Shown: positions 6,422-16,390, numbered from the stretch's first letter. The stretch is 64,000 nt of DNA from Pelagicoccus mobilis (GCF_016595505.1 NZ_JAENIL010000014.1:1-64000), one strand, 5' to 3'. A program made the numbers and translations. The notes: generated by a model not told the origin, from the letters alone.

Positions 6422-7981
6422 ATGAGCGTTGACACAGTGAATCTGGAACGAATCGGAAAACTCCGCGAAACAAAGGCGAGTATGCGTTTGGGAGGCGGTG
6501 AGAAGCGGCTGGATTCGCAGCGCAAGAAAGGAAAGCTTACGGTTTGGGAGCGGATCGAGTATTTCTTCGACGCGGGGACTTTTGAAGAAGTGGGCGGTTT
6601 TATCGATCACCGGAGCACGAACTTCGGCCTGGAGAAGTCTCGCGTCGCTGGGGATGGCGTCGTGACTGGATTTGGCCGGGTGAATGGGATGCTGGTTTAT
6701 ATAGCCGCTCAGGACTTCACGGTGATGGGTGGCTCGCTGGGCGAGATGCATGGTCGCAAGATTGCGAACATCATGGATGTGGCGATCGCGAATGGAGCTC
6801 CGATGGTGATGCTCAACGATTCTGGCGGGGCGCGTATCCAGGAAGGGATTGGCGCTCTTTGCGGGTATGGTGAAATCTTTTTCCGCAATACGAAGGCGTC
6901 TGGGGTGATTCCTCAGATCAGCGTGATCATGGGGCCGTGCGCGGGTGGAGCGGTGTATTCGCCAGGCATTACAGATTTTGTAGCGATGGTTCAGGATTCT
7001 TCGTACATGTTTATCACTGGACCGGAGGTGATCAAGACGGTCACTGGTGAGAATGTGACGAAGGATACTTTGGGCGGCGGCGATATCCATATGGAGAAGT
7101 CTGGAGTGGCGACTTATGTGGGCGAGGATGACGAGACGACTTTGGACTGGGTGAAGGTGTTGTTGTCTTATCTGCCGGCTAACAATGACAATGCTCCCGC
7201 GCGAGTCCCTTCGAAGGTGCCTCAGTTGGATGTGGCGGAGCTTGATAGTTTTGTGCCTTCTAATCCGAACAAGGGGTACGATATCGGTGGTGTGATTGAT
7301 CGCCTGGTGGACTCTGGAAGTTTCTTTGAGCTGCAGGAGAATTTTGCGAAGAACATCAGTATCGGCTTCGCTCGGATGGACGGGATCTCAGTTGGAGTGG
7401 TGGCCAACAATCCGAAGAACCTAGCTGGTTGCTTGGATGTGGATGCTTCGGATAAGGCGGCTCGTTTCGTGCGGTTTTGCGATGCATTCAATATTCCACT
7501 ACTGACGCTGGTGGATGTGCCGGGCTTTTTGCCGGGGACTGATCAGGAGTACAGCGGGATTATCCGTCACGGAGCGAAGCTGTTGTATGCCTACTCGGAA
7601 GCAACGGTACCGAAGCTTACGGTCATCATGAGAAAGTCCTATGGGGGCGCTTACATCTGCATGTGCTCCAAGCATCTGGGAGCGGATATGGTGGTGGCTT
7701 GGCCAGGCTCTGAAATTGCGGTGATGGGCCCCAAGGGGGCGGTGAACATCATCTTCCGCAAGGACATCATGGAAGCGGAGGACCAGGCTGAGCGGGCGAA
7801 GGAGTTGGAGTCCGAGTATACGGACAAGTTCGCCAATCCTCAGCTGGCAGCCTCGATGGGTTATGTCGACAACGTGATCGAACCGAACCAGACGCGCTCG
7901 ACGGTGATAAACTACTTGAAGTCCAACTTGGGCAAGCGACAAATAACGCCGCGGCGCAAGCACGGGAATATTCCGCTTTGA
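6422..7981 (+). CDS. Acyl-CoA carboxylase carboxyltransferase subunit (propionyl/methylcrotonyl type)
   Basis: 519 aa, the normal length for PccB/MccB/AccD5-type carboxyltransferases. Transfers carboxyl from carboxybiotin to an acyl-CoA in the cytosol. The N-half (about 20-250) has the acyl-CoA-side crotonase fold with the oxyanion glycines in NDSGGARIQEG and GPCAGGAVYSPG; the C-half (about 260-500) has VDVPGFLPGTDQEY and the biotin-side RKSYGGAYICM glycines. Followed 24 bp later by biotin carboxylase and then a biotin carrier, so the operon codes a complete carboxylase. Propionyl-CoA is the likeliest substrate from overall similarity, but sequence reading alone cannot separate this from methylcrotonyl- or acetyl-CoA. 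No clear Shine-Dalgarno. Confidence 0.93.
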   Translation: MSVDTVNLERIGKLRETKASMRLGGGEKRLDSQRKKGKLTVWERIEYFFDAGTFEEVGGFIDHRSTNFGLEKSRVAGDGVVTGFGRVNGMLVYIAAQDFTVMGGSLGEMHGRKIANIMDVAIANGAPMVMLNDSGGARIQEGIGALCGYGEIFFRNTKASGVIPQISVIMGPCAGGAVYSPGITDFVAMVQDSSYMFITGPEVIKTVTGENVTKDTLGGGDIHMEKSGVATYVGEDDETTLDWVKVLLSYLPANNDNAPARVPSKVPQLDVAELDSFVPSNPNKGYDIGGVIDRLVDSGSFFELQENFAKNISIGFARMDGISVGVVANNPKNLAGCLDVDASDKAARFVRFCDAFNIPLLTLVDVPGFLPGTDQEYSGIIRHGAKLLYAYSEATVPKLTVIMRKSYGGAYICMCSKHLGADMVVAWPGSEIAVMGPKGAVNIIFRKDIMEAEDQAERAKELESEYTDKFANPQLAASMGYVDNVIEPNQTRSTVINYLKSNLGKRQITPRRKHGNIPL

Positions 7982-8005
7982 TCTAAAATTTGAATACATA
8001 GAGAC

Positions 8006-9517
8006 ATGTTTTCATCTGTACTGGTAGCGAACCGCGGGTTGATTCAGGCGAATTGCGTGCGGGCGGTGAAGGAATTGGGCTGTAAGGCGATTACGATTTA
8101 CGCTCCGAACGATAGGAATAGCGCGGGCGTTCGCAATGCGGACGAGGCCTATGAACTGACTGTCAAATCGTCAGGTATCCCGTATTTGGATATTGATCAG
8201 ATTGTAGAGTTGGCGGACCGGCTGAGGGTTGATGCTGTGCACCCGGGGTATGGCTTTCTGGCTCAAAACGTGGAGTTTAAACGCCGGCTGAACGAGAAAG
8301 GAATTTTGCTGATTTCGCCAGAGTTCAACGCGATCGATTTGTTGTCCAACAAGTCGGCGTTTCGGGAGTTTGGGCGAGGGTTGGGGATGCCGATTCTTCC
8401 GGGATCGGAAACCTCCAGCGATGTGGAGGAGCTGAAGGCGGCGGCGAGTGATATCGGATATCCAGTGGTCATGAAAGCGACCGAGGGCTATGGTGGGATC
8501 GGTCTGCGTGTGGTCGAACGGGAGTCCGAGATCGAGGGGAATTACCGAAGCATCACTAGTCAGGCGGAGCGTTTTCTGTTTCAGCCCGAGCGAGTGTACT
8601 TGGAGAAGTGCGTGAAGAACGCGCGTCACGTGGAGTTTCCGGTGGCGAGGGATGTGAATGGAAACCGGGTGGTTTTCCCTGAGCGCGAGTGCACGATCCA
8701 GCGGCGTTTCCAAAAGTTGGTTACGGAATCGCCTTGTAGTTTCATTTCCGCCTCCTTGCGGAACAAGCTTCGTTCGGCGGTAGAGATGCTAGTGGACCAG
8801 CTAGACTTGAAGGGTTTCGTCTCGGTCGAGTTTTTGCTGGATGGAGATCAGGCCTATCTGCTTGAGGTTAATAGCTACATTCAGCCGTCGCATGCCGTAA
8901 CGTCGCTTCTTACGGGTGTCGATATGTTACGGGAGCAGGTGAGTATCGCTGCGGGGCAGCCTCTATCGTTTGGGCAGAAGGCAGTCGATACGGACAAGGT
9001 GGCGATTGGTGTGTTTGTCTCGGCGGAGGATACGGAGAACAATTTCGCTCCGTCGCCTGGGAAAATCGACCGTCTCGACCTTCCTTATGGAGATGGCGTA
9101 TACAGTCTTACGAACGTACATACGCACGATTCGGTGGGCACGTTCTATGATCCGATTATCGCGTTGGTGATGACTAAGGAAAACAATCGTGACAAGGCGA
9201 TCAACAAGATGCGGACAGCGCTTGATTGTCTGCACATTGATGGAATTCGAACGAGTATCCCGCTGATGAGGGCTTTGATGGCGTATCCACCGTATTTGAG
9301 TGGCGACTACGACAATCAGTTCCTGACTACGGAAGAGAATCGAGATCGGATCTTCGAGAGTTATCGCACGCCGCTTGATTCGGAGATCGCCTCGCTGGTG
9401 GCGGCATTGTCGTTGCATAGGGACTCGAGCAAGCAGCATTTGCTGGAGCAGGCGCGTAGCAACTCGAAGTCGAGAATTTGGGATATGGCCAGTGATTGGT
9501 TTAACCGGCAGAAATAG
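8006..9517 (+). CDS. Biotin carboxylase subunit of acyl-CoA carboxylase
   Basis: 503 aa, ATP-grasp biotin carboxylase that carboxylates biotin using ATP and bicarbonate. The biotin-carboxylase N domain starts FSSVLVANRG and includes HPGYGFLAQN; the ATP-grasp core has VMKATEGYGGIGLRVV (the glycine-rich ATP loop), VEFPVARD, ERECTIQRRFQK and the VEFLLDG...EVNSYIQPSH region. One deviation from E. coli AccC: the usual EMN(P)R metal/active-site stretch reads EVNSYIQPSH, so the catalytic Arg is replaced by Tyr-Ile; this may alter activity or reflect a family variant. Sits between the carboxyltransferase and biotin-carrier genes (24 and 19 bp gaps). Confidence 0.88.
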   Translation: MFSSVLVANRGLIQANCVRAVKELGCKAITIYAPNDRNSAGVRNADEAYELTVKSSGIPYLDIDQIVELADRLRVDAVHPGYGFLAQNVEFKRRLNEKGILLISPEFNAIDLLSNKSAFREFGRGLGMPILPGSETSSDVEELKAAASDIGYPVVMKATEGYGGIGLRVVERESEIEGNYRSITSQAERFLFQPERVYLEKCVKNARHVEFPVARDVNGNRVVFPERECTIQRRFQKLVTESPCSFISASLRNKLRSAVEMLVDQLDLKGFVSVEFLLDGDQAYLLEVNSYIQPSHAVTSLLTGVDMLREQVSIAAGQPLSFGQKAVDTDKVAIGVFVSAEDTENNFAPSPGKIDRLDLPYGDGVYSLTNVHTHDSVGTFYDPIIALVMTKENNRDKAINKMRTALDCLHIDGIRTSIPLMRALMAYPPYLSGDYDNQFLTTEENRDRIFESYRTPLDSEIASLVAALSLHRDSSKQHLLEQARSNSKSRIWDMASDWFNRQK

Positions 9518-9536
9518 CGATTGGGAGATCTGACTG

Positions 9537-10052
9537 ATGAAATACAAGGTAAGGCAGGCGGACGCCAAGCGTAGCATTAACATCGAAGGCAAGTACGACT
9601 TCATGGAGGAGTCGCCCATTCAAATCGACAAGGCGACGCGGATGGTGCGTATACTTGAAACTGATACGGATGGCGCGGTAAAGACGGTGATGATCGACAA
9701 TCGCCTCTACCACGTTCGGGTAAGACGTCGGGGAGACGGATTTCCGGAGGAGGTGGTGGTGAAAGGTGTGCCGTATCCGGTGAACATCGACAAGATCGAG
9801 TCGACGCGTTACCGACCGCCGCCAGCTCCTAAGAAGATCGCTGGGGACGTGGTTGCCAGCATGCCGGGGCAAGTTATCGCCTTGATGCTTAAGGAAGGTG
9901 ACAAAGTCGAAAAGGGGCAATCGGTGCTCATCCTCGAAGCGATGAAGATGGAGAACGAGATTCTCGCTCCCAAGTCAGGAGTCCTTAAGAAGGTCGCGAG
10001 CAAGGAAGGCGATCTGGTGATGAAGGGGGATTTGTTGTTCGAAGTGGATTGA
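9537..10052 (+). CDS. Biotin carboxyl carrier protein of acyl-CoA carboxylase
   Basis: 171 aa. The C-terminal biotinyl/lipoyl domain (about 100-171) carries LEAMKMENE with the biotinylated Lys at residue 137. The N-terminal 95 residues form a separate beta-rich part like the extra domain linking carrier and carboxyltransferase in PCC/MCC-type enzymes. Third gene of the operon; GGGAG precedes the start. A hairpin repeat begins 5 bp after the stop (10057) and may affect mRNA end formation. Confidence 0.9.
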   Translation: MKYKVRQADAKRSINIEGKYDFMEESPIQIDKATRMVRILETDTDGAVKTVMIDNRLYHVRVRRRGDGFPEEVVVKGVPYPVNIDKIESTRYRPPPAPKKIAGDVVASMPGQVIALMLKEGDKVEKGQSVLILEAMKMENEILAPKSGVLKKVASKEGDLVMKGDLLFEVD

Positions 10053-10056
10053 TTTT

Positions 10057-10081
10057 GGCGGCTCGACGCGCCGCCCTACAG
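10057..10081 (+). repeat. GC-rich hairpin repeat, copy 5
   Basis: GGCGGCTCGACGCGCCGCC then CTACAG. The stem is intact; the only change from copy 1 is in the loop (G to A). Lies just after the biotin-carrier stop. Confidence 0.7.
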
Positions 10082-10099
10082 GGGTGAGGTGGATGGGGT

Positions 10100-10519
10100 T
10101 TACTTGTTAGGCAGTAGGGCGTTTATGAGGGTGTTGGGGGCGATGGCTCCGATTTGGGCGAGCATGCTGGTGAAGTCTACGACGTTGCGTGCTTCGATGG
10201 CTTTGCCGTCTTGCCAGCGTACGGAGAAGCTGAATACGAACTCGATGGCTTGGTTGCTGGACTTGTGGGTAGCTCTGAAAGTGGCGTGACCGATTGTCTT
10301 GTCTTCGATCTCTTCAATCTCGAATACATCTACTGATGGCTCTCCGAACGCTTGGATGAAAGTGTGGTGGAACCCTTTGAACTCATCGGGACCGGTGACT
10401 GGGACTCCGAGTCCGTGCACAATGCAATCGGGAGCCATGAGCTCGGCGATGGCGTTAATATCGTTGCGTCTCCAGACGCGCTCGAACCAATCGAGCATGA
10501 GGTGTTTTCCTGTTTTCAT
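10100..10519 (-). CDS. SnoaL-like (NTF2-fold) protein
   Basis: 139 aa, single small domain. Features fit the SnoaL/limonene-epoxide-hydrolase-like superfamily: an N-terminal helix with WFERVWRRNDINAIAELMAPDCIVHG, the GPDEFKGFHHTF segment and a C-terminal sheet with FVFSFSVRWQDGKAIEARNVVDFT. Members are small enzymes or ligand-binding proteins, often of polyketide or ketosteroid type; substrate unknown here. Cytosolic. Flanked on both sides by hairpin repeats (10057 and 10550). Confidence 0.75.
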   Translation of the reverse strand: MKTGKHLMLDWFERVWRRNDINAIAELMAPDCIVHGLGVPVTGPDEFKGFHHTFIQAFGEPSVDVFEIEEIEDKTIGHATFRATHKSSNQAIEFVFSFSVRWQDGKAIEARNVVDFTSMLAQIGAIAPNTLINALLPNK

Positions 10520-10549
10520 ATTTCGAGTTGATTTGGATTATGGAGGAGT

Positions 10550-10574
10550 GGCGGTTCGGCGCACCGCCCTACAG
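10550..10574 (+). repeat. GC-rich hairpin repeat, copy 6 (compensatory change)
   Basis: GGCGGTTCGGCGCACCGCC then CTACAG. The stem is GGCGGT/ACCGCC: the C-G pair of the other copies is replaced by T-A, so both arms changed together while the loop stayed TCGGCGC. Confidence 0.75.
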
Positions 10575-10603
10575 AGTGTTGGGCTCTACCTGCTGGGATA
10601 GAG

Positions 10604-13600
10604 CTAGAAGGTGTCTTGGTTGTTTTCGGTGCGGTGATGGATTGTCCAGCGGATGAAATAGGGTGAGCTTGTTTCTGGCTGGAAGTAGAAACGGGCTGTC
10701 AGCTCGTCGTAGTGCTTGCTGCTGTGCACGATTTCGAGCTCTGGCTGGATGGTTGCCCACGTTTTCAAGTCTTCGCTAATTTCGTAGGAGACTGAGTACT
10801 CGCTTGAGCGGGCTGCGAAAAAACGTATGGCTGCTTCTTGTCCGCCGTTAAGGGCGTCGCTTACGCCGAAGGTGGGAATCGTGTCTCTGGTGAGGGGATC
10901 GAGGTTTAGCGTGAATTCGAGCCAGTTGGGGATGCCGTCTCCATCAAGGTCCGACATTCGGTCGGAGTTGGTTTGTGGGAGCGTGGCGGTGGCGAGTCGC
11001 TCGTCTATCCAGCGATCGTATTGAAGATCGCTGAATCGAGTGAGTTTTACGCCATCGAGCCGAAGCCGGCGATTGGTTTTGGGACCGTAGTGCCTGTAGT
11101 CATACACGACCTGAGTGATCGCTTGCTCTCCGGTTTCCCATTCCGGGTAGGCGGAATGATATTCCCATCTGTCTTCCAGGTATTGATCAATGTTGGTGTC
11201 CGAGCTCCGGTAGGTGTAGAGGCCCCATGCTACGGGGCCATCGATCTGGATTCTTATGGTAGTAGATTCCTCTTCTTCGAGTTCGCCGGAAATGATGGAG
11301 GAGGGGCCGTCTAAGGACTTCTCGTAGTCGACCTGCCAAGGGTTTCTTCCAGTGGTGGTGATGTTTGCCCCAGGGTACCCTATAGCCTTTGCTAGTTCAG
11401 GGTCGACGAGTGTGAGGGTGAATGGGTCGCTGAAAATGGTCTCTCCATTGGGCGATAGGGCGGAGACGCGGTATTCGCCGAGGTCCTCCTTGCTTACCGA
11501 CTCGATTTTGAGCTGTTCCCTATCTCCTCCTGATATTGGTTCCCCTTCCTTTTCCCAATGGAGCTGCAACCTGCCATCGAAGAAGCTTACGGCTTCTGCT
11601 ACGAATGAGACATCGGCTCCTAGGTAGGTGGCAATGTTCTGTGGTTTCGTTCTGAATACGGCTCTGTCTATTTGTTCGATCTTGTCGATCCAGAGGATGC
11701 TGTTCTCGTCGCCTTCTGGCAACCTGAGGGCGAAGGTTGAGTCGTAGACTCGCATCTCGATTTCTTGCCAGTCGTCGTTGGCGGGAATGCTTTGGAAGCC
11801 GTCTTCGGTGTGGTATTCGATGGAGGAGCCTGGAGGAAAGCCTTGGGAGCGAACGTTAATTTTCGCGTAATAGGATGAGCCGTCTATTCTCAGTGTGGCG
11901 TTGTCATCTGTTTTGAAGGGCCCCTGGAGGGCAAGGGACGAGAGGCCTTCTAATTTGATCGTGTCGTCATGGTAGCGATCGGAGTAGCCTCCGTCGTAGA
12001 GCCACACGCCAAGCTGTTCGTCGGAGTCGAGGACGTCGCGGAGGTATTGCCCGAGGTAGAAGTAGAACGTTTCGGAGAGTGTGCTCTTTCCGTTGCGGTC
12101 GATGATTTCGGCTTGGTAGTGAGCTTGGTCGAGCTCGTTCGTTTCCCGATCGTATGGGTAGGCCGCGCCAGGCTGGAGATTGGTTTGAGTGGATATCTTT
12201 TGGCCGTCTTTGTACCAATTGAGGGTTAGAGGCGGGATTCCGGAGAACTTGGCATAAGGGAGTCCGTACTCGCCAAAGTGGTAGTCCCAGCTGTAGTCGA
12301 GGGTGATCAATGGTTGGTTTTTGAGAGCTATCTTGTGAATTTGAGTTTCGAGATTTGAGCTCCATGGCGTGAATTCGAGTTTGAGGGAATGCGTCCCTTC
12401 AGGGACGAAATGGGACGTTGTCTTCAGCCCGTTGGAATAGTCGTCGATGACGACTTGATCGTTTAGCAGCAGTATTTCGTCACCCCAGTCTGCTTCGTAG
12501 GTGATACTGAATACGGCAGGTCCAGTTACCTGGGTTTCCAGACTCCAGGTTTTCCGGATGTCAGGCTCGAAGGCGAGAATGGGGCTTGGTGGATCTGTAT
12601 CGGATAGGGCGATACGAGTTCGAACTCCTTCGGATTGGGCGACGTTTAAGCCGTCTTTAATTACGGCGTCTAGCAGGTTTAGTTCAACGCGGCTTTTCTT
12701 GGTGACGACTTCTCCGAACTCGTTTTGGGCAACGAGATGGTAGTCTCCTGCATCGGTCTCAGCGAAGGAATCGATCGTATAGGTGGCGTCGGTCGCGTCG
12801 GGGATCGGCTCGTCGTTTTTGTACCATTGGTAGCTCGCGTCGGTGGCGAGTATCTTGGCGCTGAGCTCCACTTTCTTGCCGACTTCTGGGAGGTCGAACT
12901 TGATTTGTTCGACGAGGAAGGGTTCTTTCAGAATCTCGAAGGCGTCGAACCATGCTTTGGCTTCCGAATCGGTCGTAGCAAAGTGGAACTCAAGATTGTG
13001 ATGCGCGGGGAGGTAGATGACCTTTTCTTGCCATGAGTCGGAATTTGGGAGCGCGGTCTTGTTCCTGCCCGTGTCGAAGTACGACAGAGTGCTGGCTCCC
13101 TCTCCGGTGTGAAGCCAACGAATTTTTAAAACGGTATCTACCTCTACGTTGTAGAATCCGAAGTTGATCCAGCTTTCCTCTTGAAGGTAGAGTTCTGCGG
13201 CGTCTTCTCCGTCGAAAGTGGTATGTTGTTGGAATATCAGATACTGCCAGCGGGATTGTTTCGGGTAGTCCGACATGAACTCCATTTCGTCCATGTCGAT
13301 GGCCTCTGAGAGTTGCGGCGTTACCGATAAATGGATACGGCCGCTCTGGTCGCTGCCGAGACTATTGCTCGCCTCCAGGTAGTAGGTACCCGCGTGTTCC
13401 TCGCTTACGGGGTAGATATTTAAACCGCTTCCTTCTCCGTTCTCCTCCAGTGGTTCTCCGTCTTTGTACCAAAGATAGTCGATGGGGTTCGAACCGTTGG
13501 GACGACCCACATGGGCATTGAGATCTTGTCCTTCGGCGATAACGTAGTTTTGGGTTTTCTTGTCGTTGGGGCTGAATTTTGGGGGAAGGATTTGCTCGTG

Positions 13601-16390
13601 TACATTGATGTATATCGAGGAGCTTTCGAAGGGGTAGTGGTTTAGTTCGTTTTCGACGGTTAGATGGTATCTTCCCGTGTGAGCCATGGAGGTGGGGCCG
13701 AGGTTGAGTGTGGGTGAGTTCGCCCCGGGAATTGGCTGGTGGTTTCGATACCATTGGTAGGTGATCGGCTCGGCTCCAAAAACGGACATGGGAAGGATGA
13801 ACGGTTCTCCAGCAAGAAGGTCTATATAGTGATCCCCTTCGAACTTAGCGGAAGCGGGTTGCGGGGAATCGTCGACTTCGATAAGAGCCTTCCTGGTTTC
13901 TAGTGAGCCGTACTCGTTGCTGACGACTGCATAGTAGTAGCCTTCGTCTTCCTTTGAGGAAATCGTAATCTCCAGTCGGCTTTCGGTAGCGCCGTCGATA
14001 GGGGCGTCGTCCTTGTACCACTGATACGTGAGATCCTCTTGAGACGAATAGATCTCCATGGTGTAGGAACTGCCGATGGTGAGTTTTCGGGGGTAGATGT
14101 GTTCGTAGAAGACTGGCGGGTGTTTACCGTGTTCGTAGAAGGTCGGGATTTCGAATGTTCCAAATCTAGCGGGAGTGTTTTCACTCGAGTAATGGTTCCT
14201 TAGTTCAATGGTTGCTGTGAAGCCTACTTCGTAGTCGGAATAGACGTCGGCTGTGGTCCAATCCGTTTCCGATATCTGCTGATAGGTCGAAGGCCCTGCG
14301 ACGTAGAAAGTATGGTGGTGAGTGGTGTTGTCCGAGCGTTTCCCGCGCAGGCGCAGCAAGCCGGGTTCTGGAATGCGAAATTCTAGGAATGCTGTTTGAT
14401 AGCTCGTGATCTCTTCGTTGGCGAGGTATGTGGTGTCACCTTCCTCAAAAAGTTCCCAATGACCGGTTTGACTGCTGTATACTTCCGCTCCGTATCCGAT
14501 AAGCTCCTCGATCTCAGGCATTCTCGCATGTACTGTTACTTCGAATACGGCGGAAATGGTAGCGTCGTCGTTTATTATTTCTAGGACGTAAGTTCCTGTT
14601 CCGCTAGCGGGGATGGAGTCGATGGTGAGTTCCGAGCTCGTTTCGGAAAGTTCGCTGCCGTTGTGGAGCCATTTGTAGCGGAGGGGCAGTTCGCTCTCCG
14701 CTTGGGCCCAGAGGTGTAGCGATTCGCCTTCGTAAACAGCCATGTCCGTCGAGCTCGTGCTGAGGAGGACGGGCGGCACGGGGACGTGATCCATGCGAAG
14801 CGCGTTGTTGAGGTTTACCAAGCCCCCGGAAACGCAATGAAAGGCTAGGCTGTCTCTTTTGACGGAGGATACGATGAGTCGTTGTTTGTGGGTGTCGTAG
14901 TCATCGTTTGGATATTCGGCGATACAGAGGGCGAGTATGCCGGACACGACAGGGGCGGCCATTGAGGTTCCGTTCTGTTGAGAGTAGGCGTCCGCGGATT
15001 CGTGCCAGGTGGAGAGAATTCCGTTGCCGGGAGCCATGACGTCTACCTCGGTCGAGCTTCGGTTGGTGAAGAGGGATCTCACGCCTTGGCTGCTGGCGGA
15101 ACCTACGCTAACGACGTTTTCTAGAGTGGAGTTTGCTGGATAGTCCGGGTAGCTATAGCCGTCATTGCCGGCGGCGGCTACGACGAGGATGTCTTTGTCT
15201 CGAGCTCTCCGGATGGCGCTATCTATGGCATCGCTGTAGGAGTCGCTGCCCCAGCTTGCGTTTATGACATCGGCTCCGGAATTGATGGCGTAGTCGATAG
15301 CTTTGACCATATTGCTCGCGGTGCCCCGACCGTCTGAGTTTAGGGCCTTGATAGCCATCAGTTGGGTATCCCAAGCGACACCTGAGATTCCTCGGGAGTT
15401 GTTGCCCGCTGCTCCTGCTATCCCGGCTACGTGCGTACCGTGCCCATTGTCGTCTTCGGGAGGAGCGGATGTATCTATGATGTTGATACCATGGACATCG
15501 TCGACGTAGCCGTTGTTGTCTTCGTCTTTTCGGTTTCGCGAGCTGTCCTTCGAGTTTCGCCAGAGGTTTGTTTTCAGGTCCTCGTGGTCGAGTCGGATGC
15601 CGCTGTCGATGATGGCGATGGTGACGCTGGCGGTTGAGGTTCGCTTGTCCCAAGCTTCGGGAGCGTCGATGTCGAAATCGGAGTCTTGGGCGAGGCCCCA
15701 TTGGCCCTTTGAGCTGAAGCGTGGATCGTTGGGCGTTTTGGATGCGTAGAAGATGTGGTTCGGTTCTGCGTGGTAGGGCGTTTCGGAGAGTGCGAGAGCG
15801 GCAATCGCGTCTTCAACGGTGTCGAGATGGAAGTCCTTGGCCTGTAGAACGGCTATATGCTCGGTGCTTTGGGCCTGGAGGTAGGTCCAGCCGAGCGAGA
15901 GGGTGATGTCTTCTATTTCCTCCCGAGCGAGGGTGGAAGGAGAGTGGAGCAAAATTTGATTGGCAGCGTAGGCGGTGAGCTCGGAGATTTTTTGAGGGGC
16001 TCCTGTTTCGTCGTAGACGACGGCGTCGGTGATCCTGATGGGGAAATCGAAACCGTCGTCCTGAACGATGCGGTGCCTTAGGATGGGATCGCGGCTGGCG
16101 GGGGGAGGCTCTTCGACCGTTTCGACGAGGGTTATGGCGGCGTTCCAGTTTCGGGGCGAGGCGTTCGGCTCGAGCGGGTGGTTTGAGTTTGGCTGGGGTG
16201 CTGAGGGGAGAGAGGGGGTGTTTGTGTTGTTGGGTTTTAGGGACGATGCTGCAGGGGTTGGCTGTTGCTCCTTTTGGGGAGTGAGGGCAGGTTGTGTCTG
16301 TTCGCCGGAGGGAGCCCTCTGGAGCGTGACGTAGAGGGTAGGCAGAATCGCTAGGACAAACGCGAGAGTAACGAGAGGATACTTTCGCAT
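10604..16390 (-). CDS. Giant secreted S8 (subtilisin-like) peptidase with Ig-like domains
   Basis: 1928 aa. Hydrophobic signal segment at about 5-24, then a Pro/Gln/Thr-rich stretch (30-75) and a propeptide-like region to about 220. The catalytic domain (about 230-530) shows D262 (IAIIDSGIR), H317 (NGHGTHVAG), oxyanion N409 (AAAGND) and S476 (NGTSMAAP), so it should be active. From about 535 onward there are about seven Ig-like domains (each with a WYKDG or WLHNG strand and a GxYxL/V strand) separated by beta-sandwich modules that may bind glycans. The C-terminus has a DLDGDGIPNWLEF calcium-binding-like motif and a domain common at the ends of secreted proteins of this phylum. Likely degrades extracellular protein. 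Paralogue of 17893-25686; promoter element copy c lies upstream. Confidence 0.9.
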   Translation of the reverse strand: MRKYPLVTLAFVLAILPTLYVTLQRAPSGEQTQPALTPQKEQQPTPAASSLKPNNTNTPSLPSAPQPNSNHPLEPNASPRNWNAAITLVETVEEPPPASRDPILRHRIVQDDGFDFPIRITDAVVYDETGAPQKISELTAYAANQILLHSPSTLAREEIEDITLSLGWTYLQAQSTEHIAVLQAKDFHLDTVEDAIAALALSETPYHAEPNHIFYASKTPNDPRFSSKGQWGLAQDSDFDIDAPEAWDKRTSTASVTIAIIDSGIRLDHEDLKTNLWRNSKDSSRNRKDEDNNGYVDDVHGINIIDTSAPPEDDNGHGTHVAGIAGAAGNNSRGISGVAWDTQLMAIKALNSDGRGTASNMVKAIDYAINSGADVINASWGSDSYSDAIDSAIRRARDKDILVVAAAGNDGYSYPDYPANSTLENVVSVGSASSQGVRSLFTNRSSTEVDVMAPGNGILSTWHESADAYSQQNGTSMAAPVVSGILALCIAEYPNDDYDTHKQRLIVSSVKRDSLAFHCVSGGLVNLNNALRMDHVPVPPVLLSTSSTDMAVYEGESLHLWAQAESELPLRYKWLHNGSELSETSSELTIDSIPASGTGTYVLEIINDDATISAVFEVTVHARMPEIEELIGYGAEVYSSQTGHWELFEEGDTTYLANEEITSYQTAFLEFRIPEPGLLRLRGKRSDNTTHHHTFYVAGPSTYQQISETDWTTADVYSDYEVGFTATIELRNHYSSENTPARFGTFEIPTFYEHGKHPPVFYEHIYPRKLTIGSSYTMEIYSSQEDLTYQWYKDDAPIDGATESRLEITISSKEDEGYYYAVVSNEYGSLETRKALIEVDDSPQPASAKFEGDHYIDLLAGEPFILPMSVFGAEPITYQWYRNHQPIPGANSPTLNLGPTSMAHTGRYHLTVENELNHYPFESSSIYINVHEQILPPKFSPNDKKTQNYVIAEGQDLNAHVGRPNGSNPIDYLWYKDGEPLEENGEGSGLNIYPVSEEHAGTYYLEASNSLGSDQSGRIHLSVTPQLSEAIDMDEMEFMSDYPKQSRWQYLIFQQHTTFDGEDAAELYLQEESWINFGFYNVEVDTVLKIRWLHTGEGASTLSYFDTGRNKTALPNSDSWQEKVIYLPAHHNLEFHFATTDSEAKAWFDAFEILKEPFLVEQIKFDLPEVGKKVELSAKILATDASYQWYKNDEPIPDATDATYTIDSFAETDAGDYHLVAQNEFGEVVTKKSRVELNLLDAVIKDGLNVAQSEGVRTRIALSDTDPPSPILAFEPDIRKTWSLETQVTGPAVFSITYEADWGDEILLLNDQVVIDDYSNGLKTTSHFVPEGTHSLKLEFTPWSSNLETQIHKIALKNQPLITLDYSWDYHFGEYGLPYAKFSGIPPLTLNWYKDGQKISTQTNLQPGAAYPYDRETNELDQAHYQAEIIDRNGKSTLSETFYFYLGQYLRDVLDSDEQLGVWLYDGGYSDRYHDDTIKLEGLSSLALQGPFKTDDNATLRIDGSSYYAKINVRSQGFPPGSSIEYHTEDGFQSIPANDDWQEIEMRVYDSTFALRLPEGDENSILWIDKIEQIDRAVFRTKPQNIATYLGADVSFVAEAVSFFDGRLQLHWEKEGEPISGGDREQLKIESVSKEDLGEYRVSALSPNGETIFSDPFTLTLVDPELAKAIGYPGANITTTGRNPWQVDYEKSLDGPSSIISGELEEEESTTIRIQIDGPVAWGLYTYRSSDTNIDQYLEDRWEYHSAYPEWETGEQAITQVVYDYRHYGPKTNRRLRLDGVKLTRFSDLQYDRWIDERLATATLPQTNSDRMSDLDGDGIPNWLEFTLNLDPLTRDTIPTFGVSDALNGGQEAAIRFFAARSSEYSVSYEISEDLKTWATIQPELEIVHSSKHYDELTARFYFQPETSSPYFIRWTIHHRTENNQDTF

